Shown: positions 56,240 to 64,000 of the stretch, in pieces
Layout of the letters: each line of letters starts with the position of its first letter
Numbering within the stretch: the stretch's first letter is position 1
Source of the DNA: Manis javanica
Lineage: Eukaryota > Chordata > Mammalia > Pholidota > Manidae
Length of the DNA: 64,000 bases
Assembly (NCBI RefSeq): GCF_040802235.1
Contig: NC_133165.1
Location: forward strand, 46,513,629-46,577,628
Direction: 5' to 3'
Position numbers and translations under genes: made by a program
The notes under the pieces: model-generated
Told to the model about the DNA's origin: nothing
The model's database searches: none
What the model saw: only the letters and a program-made list of their open reading frames with translations

Positions 56240-57058
56240 CATGGTGAGAAAGAAGGAAAAAGAATATGAGGTAGACAAAGGCGAAGGATGAAGATGCCAC
56301 TTCAAACAAGATGACAGTTGTATGTGCTTGTGAACGAGTGCCTGTCGTTGCACAGTTTTCCTTCCACGGGGGACGCGAATTTATCTGGGATTCGCGGCTG
56401 TGACCCCCTTATCCTGTCACGGGAGTCTTTTAGCGGCGGGCGCCCTAATGGCTCTTAATTGCCCGACCCGTGCCCGCGGTGAATGATGTAGTGGCAGAAA
56501 GGAGGAATGGAGAGAGCAGGAGAACCTTAGAACAAGGAAACTTAAAATGAGAAGCGCAAAAAAAATATAAACCGAAACCAAAACACAGTAAAACAATAAC
56601 ACCAAGCACACACACCACATCTGATCGCACTCGTTCGGACCGGTCCTTCTCTCACTCTGGTGCGCACCACACTCACCACTTTCAGGGTCCTCAGAAACTC
56701 GCAATTCTCCTGAAGGGCGTCCACTCGGACTGCCGCAGGGTGACGAGCTCGATCTTTTCCTCCTCGGGCGCCAGTTTTCTGCCAATCGGATTTGCCTTCC
56801 TAAGGCCGAGTCACTTGGACCCTAGGGCCGGGATTGGTTACCTGGGCTTTTACCCAGGGTCGCTAACCTGGGGGCCGGGACTACCAGCCCGGACTTCCTC
56901 ACTCGGGACCACTAACCCGAGACCATACACGGGATGGCGACTCCTGCTTTATAATGGATTTATGCAGACACGAGGGGGCGACCCTCGAATTACACTGCCC
57001 CGACCGGACAATTAGACCTTGCCTCCAGCTGTCCTTTGTTCTCAGGGAAGCCGCTCGT
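56240..57058 (-). mobile_element. ERV leader and vestigial gag start
   Basis: From the primer-binding site, a GC-rich leader of about 800 nt leads to ATG at 56242-56240, read MGQTQTTP then a stop. The MGQT opening is the myristoylation-type start of gammaretroviral Gag, so this marks where gag began; only eight codons are open. A GTGAGT donor-like site lies in the leader near 56680. Confidence 0.65.
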
Positions 57059-57076
57059 ATCCTGGACGAGCCCCCA
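57059..57076 (-). other. ERV primer-binding site, tRNA-Pro type
   Basis: Minus strand TGGGGGCTCGTCCAGGAT, two bases inside the 5' LTR. It differs at one position from the tRNA-Pro primer site of murine leukaemia-type gammaretroviruses. This confirms a class I element on the minus strand. Confidence 0.9.
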
Positions 57077-57078
57077 AA

Positions 57079-57565
57079 TGTTAGGGTCCAGGCTTCCGAG
57101 GCTTCTCCAGAGAACAAACTACACAGGCATAGAGATGTAAATTCAAGCAAAGTCTTTATTCAGCCAGCTAGCTGGGGTCCAATGTCAGCCCTAGCGGTCT
57201 CAACAAGGACCCTGAGCACTCAAAGCCAAGGGTTTATATAGCAATTTCAAAACACTTAACTCATGGTAATTTTCCACAGCTGCACATTATTCTTGCAAGA
57301 CATACATCCTGGGGTTAGGCAGGAGCAAGATAAGACCACTCCTCAATTGTCAGGGAGGTTCTGCACGATAAGCTTGGTATGTAGGATTAGCTGACCAAGG
57401 TTAGCTGACTAAAGGCCACAGCTGCCCACCATCTGGTGTTCATGATTAGCTTGTTTTTCAAGGCCTTACCCAGTTCCAGTTTTTCTTTCTAAGTCACATA
57501 CTCAGAAAATGGCTTCTAGTCTTTTAAGATGGCTATGCTTATGCTAACCTATTTCTATTCTTACA
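57079..57565 (-). mobile_element. ERV 5' LTR (right on plus strand)
   Basis: 487 bp, TG...CA ends, followed by the GTGG target duplication. On minus it has a TATAAA-type box (57240-57233) and AATAAA (57160-57155), giving a U3-R-U5 order pointing away from NFATC2IP. It ends 710 bp upstream of the NFATC2IP ATG. Confidence 0.9.
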
Positions 57566-57569
57566 GTGG

Positions 57570-58274
57570 GAGGGAGGGTGTTGCATGGTTGTGTGTTGTA
57601 TTGACATTGTTTGTGAAATGGGTCTGTCCGAGATGCCGGGTGTGAGGGAGTTTATGCTGTTGGAGGTTATTTGGGCAGTTGAGTGGCTTTGAAGCGTTGG
57701 TCCTGTGTGTGTGTGTTGTTCGGATTGTGCAGATGAGGAGCGCCGCGTGCGAGGGAGTGGCGTTGAGCGGACTCAGCCCCATAGCTTGGTTGGGGAAAAC
57801 AACAAAAGGGATGCCCAAGAGATGAGGCCTAATTCCACGATTTCGATGAGGCCTAATTCCACGATTTCGAAAATCCGGTTTGCAGCCATCCTTCCTCGTC
57901 TCTGTGGCAGGAGGACTACAATTCCCAGGATGCCCCGCTCCCCCACCAACTAAGAAAAGGGATCTCTTCAACAGGCTGGCCTGGGACAAGGCTGGTCAGG
58001 ATGAGAGGCAGCCCGGCCAATGTGTGACCCCAGCCCAATCGAAACGGACGCTGTTTGCGCCGATGCTGACTGGAATCTTTGGCGCCTTGGTTTCAGTGGC
58101 GGAGACCTTGATAGGCGGATCGAATGGCCAGTGAGGAGGCGGGAAGGTGGCGCCAGAGAGTGTGGGCGGGGAGAGATGCTGAGTAGCAGGCGGTTTGCCC
58201 AATAACGGGTGGAAGTCTCTGGAGCTGTCGACCGAGTCGATAAGAGGCGGGCGACTGTAGGTGCAGAGTGTGCC
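57570..58274 (+). promoter_or_regulatory. NFATC2IP: NFATC2IP promoter region
   Basis: After a short TG-rich stretch (to 57720) the sequence becomes CpG-rich. It holds a ZNF143/Staf motif (57915-57933), CCAAT at about 58017 and 58199, and a perfect 24-bp tandem duplication at 57821-57868. No TATA box. The start site cannot be placed exactly. Confidence 0.7.
57915..57933 (+). promoter_or_regulatory. NFATC2IP: ZNF143 (Staf) binding motif
   Basis: ACTACAATTCCCAGGATGC, a close match to the known ZNF143/SBS promoter consensus, 342-360 bp upstream of the NFATC2IP ATG. Confidence 0.8.
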
Positions 58275-61200
58275 ATGGCTGAGCCGGTGAGGAACCCGGC
58301 TAGGCCGTCCGGAAGAGGCTCTGTCGGCCGAGGGGCTCAGGGGTCCCGGGGCGCCCGGGGCCGGCGTTCTCGCGCCCAACGGTCTCCAGCCCGTTGCACC
58401 CCGGACTCGGTGCTTGTGGACTTGGTCAGCGACAGCGATGAGGATATCCTGGAGGTCCCAACTGAGTGCGGAGCTGTGGGTCCTGTCGAGGTCCCGCTCT
58501 CGGGGCCCTCGGTAACGCCGCTGCTGGCCGCGCCCCAGGACGACAGCGACAGTGAGAGCGAAGGGGCGGGCGCACAGCCTGCTGGAGCCCCGCGGGCCCT
58601 CGTCAGGCGGCGGCGGCGGCTGCTGTTGGATCCAGGGGAGGCGCCGGTTGTTCCTGTGTATTCCGGGAAGGTGCAGCCAGGTCCCCGGGGGGGCTAGCAC
58701 GGAAGCGCTGGGTTTAGGGAGGGCTGAGGTTAGGGTTGTGTTAGTCTTGGGGTACTAAACAGAAGCAGGTACTAGGGCATTGGAGGAGGAGAGATGCCGG
58801 TTGGGTTTCTGCAGATTGGGTTTCTGCAGATTGGGTTTCTGCAGGGGTTTGGAGTGAGTTGGGAGTTTGGGATTCCAAGGAGCTGGAGTGTTGGCACCAT
58901 AGAGAAGCTGAGGGGCTGGCAGCACCTGGGACTGGGATTTGGTGCATATTGGGTTTTGAGGATGAGGTTCATTGCTAAGGATCCAGGAAGCTAGGGCATA
59001 TGAAGCAGGAGCATGAAAGTCCAGGGAGGACTGGGGAGCTCCGGGTGGTGGTGGTGGGACCTAGGGAGCTAGTATTTCCTAGGGTTCTAAGTAGGATGGC
59101 TAGTAAAAGAAAACTAAACCTGCATCCTCAGAGTGCCTAAAGGAGAGCTGGGGGTGTAGGAGGAAGGGTACTCCGATTTTGGATCCTGGGGAAGCTGGGC
59201 TTCTGAATCCCCAGGAGAGGGCAGTGGTGTGTACATCCTTGGGGAACACTTCGGAGGTGGAGGAGGCCTGGATATGAGGGAGGAATCATTCCGTTTTCCC
59301 TTTCAGTGGAAGGAGGACTTCGGACTGACCCACTTTTGTCCTTGCAGGTGAAGAACAGCCTCCACCTTATCCCGGATCACCTGTCCCTCTTGAAACTCTG
59401 TCCCCCAGGAGCTGAGGAAGGTAAGGGAGGCATTCAGGGAAAGGTGCCCAGTGCTGGAGTCTCTGAGGAGGCTCCTTGGAATTTGCAACCCTGTAGTTGG
59501 TTGTTTCCCAAGCTCAGAGGCAGGGCATGGGAAGAGTGACTCCTGCATCCTTAGAAAAAAGCTTCCACACTGAAAAGAGCTGGATTGTTAATCAGAAGGT
59601 ACAGGAAGTGTTGTTGTCAAACCATATGTCCCCCACTCTAATAATAGGCATCAGAGTGTGCTAATCTGCAGATTTCCAGGCCATCCCAGAGATTCTGATT
59701 CTGTAATCTTGGAAACAGGGGAGGGGAAGGCATTGAGATCTGTAACATCTTGTTAATATTTACAACAAGTTCGTTGGAAACACTTTGGAGCCAGTAGGGT
59801 GTTCTTTGAATCTTACCAGGGCTGCCCAGCCTTTGTCTTCCCAAGTGATATGATTTTTGCAAAACACCAAAGGGCAGTGAATAGGAATCAAGTCTAATAA
59901 GGAAGTGATACAATGGGCAAGTTCAGACCTTGGACCAAAACGTCTGTACCATGATAGGGTGCAGCTGAGTGATTAAGAGCTGATTTAGGAAACAACTGGC
60001 CTAGGCTTGAATCCTAGCTTTATCCGTTGGTAACTGTATGACCTTGGACAAGTTAATCTCTCAATGCTTCAGGTTCCTCATCAGGAAAATGGGGATCATA
60101 GTGGACCTATGTCAAAGGATTTTGGTGAGAATTAATTAAAGAGACTATATAGAGAGCCCACTCTCGGGATATGTGTTAGTACAGTACCTGGAATGTAAAA
60201 TGTGAAGGTACCTCTGACCTTACTACTACAAATGGCCCAGTGGCGTTGGTCATCCCCTGGGAACTTATCTGAAGGACAGAATCATAGGCCTCTTGCAACT
60301 GCCTTATTTAGCCAGGACAGGGTTTCTCAACCTCAGCACTACTGACATTTGGACTGGTCCTGTGCATTGTGAGATGTTTAGCAGCATCCTGATCTCTACC
60401 AACCAGATGCCAGTATCAGCCCCCAAACCCCTCTCTCCATCACTGTGGCAACAGAAATTATCTCCAGATATTGCCCCCTGGGAGGCAAAATTGCCTCTAG
60501 TGGAGAGGCACTGATCTAGCATTTATTATCATTGTTTTGTTTTCAATTTTGGTGGTTAATGATGATCTTTTTAAAAAAATTTTTTTAAAAATTCATTTTA
60601 TTATCATTAATCTACAATTACATGAAGAACATTATGGTTACTAGACTACCCCCTTCACCAAGTCCCTCCCCACAAACCCCATTACAGTCACTGTCCATCA
60701 GCATAGTAAGATGCTGTAGACTCACTACTTGTCTTCTCTGTGTTGCACAGCCCTCCCTATACCCCCCCACATTATACATGCTAATTGTAAGGCCCCCTTT
60801 CTTTTTCCCTGCCCTTATCCCTCACTTCCCACCCCTCCTGTCCAGTCCCTTTCCCTTTGGTAACCATTAGTCCATTCTTGGGTTCTGTGATTCTGCTGCT
60901 GTTTTGTTCCTTCAGTTTTTCTTTGTTCTTATACTCCACATATGAGTGAAATCATTTGGTACTTGTCTCTCTCCACCGGGCTTATTTCACTGAGCATAAT
61001 ACCCTCTAGCTACATCCATGTTGTTGCAAATGGTAGGATTTGTTTTCTTATGGCTGAATAATATTCCATTATGTATATGTACCACATCTTTATCCATTCA
61101 TCTATTGATGGACACTTAGGTTGCTTCCATTTCTTGGCTATTGTAAATAATGCTGCGATAAACATAGGGGTGCATCTATCTTTTTCAAACTGGAGTGCTG

Positions 61201-64000
61201 CATTCTTAGGGTAAATTCCTGGGAGTGGAATTCCTGGGTCAAATGGTATTTCTATTTTGAGCTTTTAGAGGAACCTCCATACTGCTTTCCACAATGGTTG
61301 AACTAATTTATATTCCCACCAGCAGTGTAGGAGGGTTCCCCTTTCTCCGCAACCTCACCAACATTTGTTGTTGTTTGTCTTTTGGATGGTGGTGATCCTT
61401 ACTGGTGTGAGGTGATATCTCATTGTGGTCTTAATTTGCATTTCTCTGACGACAAGCGATGTGGAGCATCTTTTCATGTGCCTGTTGGCCATCTGGATTT
61501 CTTCTTCGGAGAACTGTCTATTCAGCTCCTCTGCCCATTTTTTAATTAGATTGTTCACTTTTTGTTTGTTGAGATGCGTGAGCTCTTTATGTATTTTGGA
61601 TGTCAACCCTTTATCGGATCTGTCATTTATGAATATATTCTCCCATACTGTAGGATACCTTTTTGTTCTATTGATGGTGTCCTTTGCTGTACAGAAGCTT
61701 TTCAGCTTGATATAGTCCCACTTGTTCATTTTTGCTCTTGTTTCCCTTGCCGGGGGAGATATGTTCATGAAGAAGTTGCTCATGTTTATGTCCAAGAGAT
61801 TTTTGCCTATGTTTTTTTCTAAGAGTTTTATGGTTTCATGACTTACATTCACGTCTTTGATCCACTTCGAATTTACTTTTGTGTATGGGATTAGATAGTG
61901 ATCCAGTTTCATTCTCTTACATGTAGCTGTCCAGTTTTGCCAGCACCATCTGTTGAAGAGACTGTCATTTCCCCATTGTATGTCCATGGCTCCTATATCA
62001 TATATTAATTGACCATATATGTTTGGGTTGATATCTGGGGTCTCTATTCTCTTCGCTGTTCTGTGACTCTGTTCTTGTGCCAGTACCAAATTGTCTTGAT
62101 TACTGTGGCTTTGTAGTAGAGCTTGAAGTTGGGGAGTGAGATCCCCCCAACTTTATTTTTCCTTCTCAGGATTGCTTTGGCTATTCGGGGTCTTTGGTGT
62201 TTCCATATGAATTTTTGAACTATTTTTTCTAGTTCGTTGAAGAATGTTGTTGGTAATTTGATAGGGATTGCATCAAATCTGTATATTGCTTTGGGCAGGA
62301 TGGCTGTTTTGACTATATTAATTCTTCTTAGCCAAGAGCATGGGATGAGTTTCCATTTGGTTGTGTCCTCTTTAATTTCTCTTAAGAGTGTCTTATAATT
62401 TTCAGGGTATAGGTCTTTCACTTCCTTGGTAAGGTTTATTCCTAAGTATTTTAAAATTTGATGAAATTGTGAATGGAATTGTTTTCCTGATTTCTCTTTC
62501 TATTAGTTCATTGTTAGTGTATAGGAAAGCCACAGATTTCTGTGTGTTAATTTTGTATCCTGCAACTTTGTATTCCCATATCAGTTCTAGGAGTTTTGAA
62601 GTGGAGCCTTTAGGGCTATTTATGTACAAAATCATGTCATCTGCAAATAGTCACAGTTTGACTTCTTCTTTACCAATCTGGATTCCTTGTATTTCTTTGT
62701 TTTGTCTAATTGCCGTGGCTAGGACCTCCTAATGATGATCTTTTATATCTTTACCTCATTCCCCTCCCTTCCCCACCTATTCCATCCCAGACTCTCAAGT
62801 CTCTCTGTGCCAACCAACTTAAGTACAGAAATAAAATAAGAGAAACATTAAAAAAAAAAATTATCCTTTGACAACATCTGTTTTAATGTACATTTTATAA
62901 CATACATAATAGTATGTACATCATTAGTAAGTAGTATATGTGTATTAAGTAAACATATTTTCCGGTTGCCCTGTCTTGAGTCTTGGCATTTGGCTCAGTC
63001 ACTCTCCCGTTCTGCCACACTCCAGCCCATCCTTTTCTCTGTGTTAGGCACTTCCCTACTGACTCACACCAGTGAGCACTTCCCCAGTATTACTGTTGGT
63101 TGTGTGTGTGTCAGGGCCCTGTAGTCTCCTTTCTCAGGACCTTGTGAAGCCCTTGCCTTGTCTCTCCTTGGCCTCTCACTGCCCTCTCTTGGCTAACACT
63201 TCCCCAGAGGTGGATATGGCCGATTCTAGCAGTCCCCAGGCTGAAGATCCCCCATGCCCAGATTCTCCCTGGAAGAAGAAGCTGAGGAGTAAGGAAGCAG
63301 AAGAAGAGAAGAAAGAGGTGTTTCTGTGAGTGAGGGCAGGGCACTGGGACCCGAGGAGCAGAAAGGGAGTTGGAGGGGTAGGCTGAGGCAGGTGCCACCC
63401 TTGAGGGGCTCCTGAAAGGCTAAGGAGAAGGGATGGAAGGATCTTGAGGCTCAGGTGAGGAATGATGGGAGAAGAGATGGCTCACATCGGAGGATGACAG
63501 CAGACTCTTTGTGCCCACCTATGGAAGTGGAGTGTTTTGTCTGTGTTTGAGGCAGTAGTAGTGCAGGTGTGCGACTCTGGAGATCACCCTTGTGGTTCAG
63601 ATCTGGCCAGCTGTCTCTTAACTATTCTTTCTGTGCCTCACTTCCTCTTCCGTAAATGGGGAACAGAGTGTCGGAGAATTTGTGAGTAGGTTGAGTTAAT
63701 GTGGCATCTAGTAGGTGCTGGGTGTCTGTTGGATGTTGTTAGACATTCACTAGGAAGTGACTTATATTAAAAGTTAGGCATTTTCCTTCCTAATATTTGG
63801 GTTCTGTAAATATAAAAAGATGACATAGGTTTCCCTGTCTTTACTCCCCATCTTCTAATAAGATGGATGACTGAAAGCTGCTCCATCTTGCTTCTCCAAT
63901 TCCCCTCACAAGGACAGGTGTGGGGCTGGGGCCCCTCCTTTTCCTCCGTCCTGCTCCTCTCTTCTCTCTGCAGGGCTCAGGATACTTCTCCTTTGCCCCC
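58275..64000 (+). CDS. NFATC2IP: NFATC2IP (NIP45), first four coding exons; 3' end beyond window
   Basis: Nuclear NFATC2-interacting protein, related to yeast Rad60/Esc2, with two C-terminal SUMO-like domains that are outside this window. Exons: 58275-58670, 59348-59420, 63208-63325 and 63974 to beyond 64000. The start [12 protein letters not shown] lies in a good context (GCCATGG). The N-terminus is Arg/Gly-rich and carries [16 protein letters not shown], a hydrophobic-acidic stretch of SUMO-interacting type, then [22 protein letters not shown]. Exon 2 gives [16 protein letters not shown] and exon 3 a Lys/Glu-rich segment. The exon 1 donor is a weak GTGCAG. A minus-strand L1 and a MER20 lie in the 59421-63207 intron. 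Confidence 0.93.
58798..58845 (+). repeat. Three tandem copies of a 15-bp unit in NFATC2IP intron 1
   Basis: ATTGGGTTTCTGCAG is repeated three times (the first copy differs at its first base). Each unit ends TTTCTGCAG, like a splice acceptor. Confidence 0.85.
59940..60200. repeat. MIR element in NFATC2IP intron 2
   Basis: Typical MIR text: AACTGTATGACCTTGGACAA, then TTCCTCATCAGGAAAATGGG. Confidence 0.75.
60310..60515. mobile_element. MER20-type DNA transposon relic
   Basis: Matches MER20 as known from other mammals: GGGTTTCTCAACCTCAGCAC, GAGATGTTTAGCAGCATCCT, and TCTCCAGATATTGCCCCCTG. Confidence 0.75.
60557..62744 (-). mobile_element. 5'-truncated LINE-1 with perfect 15-bp target duplication, in NFATC2IP intron 2
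   Basis: TAATGATGATCTTTT at 60557-60571 and 62730-62744 bounds about 2.16 kb of minus-strand L1. It contains the ORF2 RT 3' part (FADDM intact near 62640 but with a stop three codons before), a 244-codon open C-terminal ORF2 segment (62089-61355; [20 protein letters not shown]), and the 3' UTR. Exact duplication copies and little decay suggest a fairly recent insertion. It is antisense to the host gene. Confidence 0.9.

Noticed and set aside
56417-56785. 122-codon minus-strand frame in the ERV leader, considered as Gag
   Set aside because: It precedes the MGQT start, has no Gag motif, and its hydrophobic part comes from T-rich leader sequence.
57996-58700. 234-codon minus-strand frame over NFATC2IP exon 1
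   Set aside because: Antisense shadow of GC-rich coding sequence and promoter; codon context fits NFATC2IP on plus.

Overview
This window is mammalian nuclear DNA: exon/intron genes with GT-AG junctions, CpG-rich promoters, LINE-1 and MIR/L2/MER20 relics. Gene content and order match the human 16p11.2 block ATP2A1 - RABEP2 - CD19 - NFATC2IP. No Alu, B1/B2, carnivore SINEC, ruminant Bov, equine ERE or bat VES SINE is visible in 64 kb, while LINE-1 is abundant and fairly intact. That fits a pangolin (Manis/Phataginus) best among laurasiatherians, but the species call is inference.

Layout. (1) 1-7.4 kb, plus strand: the 3' two thirds of ATP2A1 (SERCA1), from the exon starting at about residue 366 to the end, including the alternative exon separating SERCA1a from SERCA1b. 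(2) 7.4-18.4 kb, minus strand: all of RABEP2 in 13 coding exons (565 codons), tail-to-tail with ATP2A1, with polyadenylation signals of both strands within about 15 bp. (3) 18.4-21.4 kb: CpG-rich RABEP2 promoter, old LINE/LTR/L2 pieces and a G-rich tract leading into CD19. (4) 21.4-27.1 kb, plus strand: all of CD19 in 14 coding exons (539 codons) plus a non-coding 3' exon. (5) 27.1-58.2 kb: an expanded intergenic region of ancient repeats, a class III (ERVL-like) LTR, a nested pile of at least five LINE-1 elements (33.1-51.5 kb) and a recent proviral-type endogenous retrovirus (51.66-57.57 kb) with near-identical LTRs and a 4-bp target duplication but no coding genes. (6) 58.3-64 kb, plus strand: the first four exons of NFATC2IP, the last cut by the window end, with a minus-strand LINE-1 in intron 2.

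The four genes do not form one pathway: SERCA1 is the fast-muscle sarcoplasmic reticulum calcium pump, RABEP2 an endosomal Rab effector, CD19 the B-cell co-receptor signalling chain, and NFATC2IP a SUMO-like-domain nuclear protein. The most unusual material is in the retroelements: a LINE-1 3' end fused to a polyadenylated retroviral env/LTR transcript inside one target-site duplication, and a young retrovirus-like element with LTRs, primer site and polypurine tract but a non-coding interior. In the genes, the first Ig-like domain of CD19 is 12 codons shorter than in human and lacks its Trp, CD19 has an extra in-frame upstream ATG, and RABEP2 has a 12-nt microexon. Exon boundaries were read by eye and may be off by a base or two.
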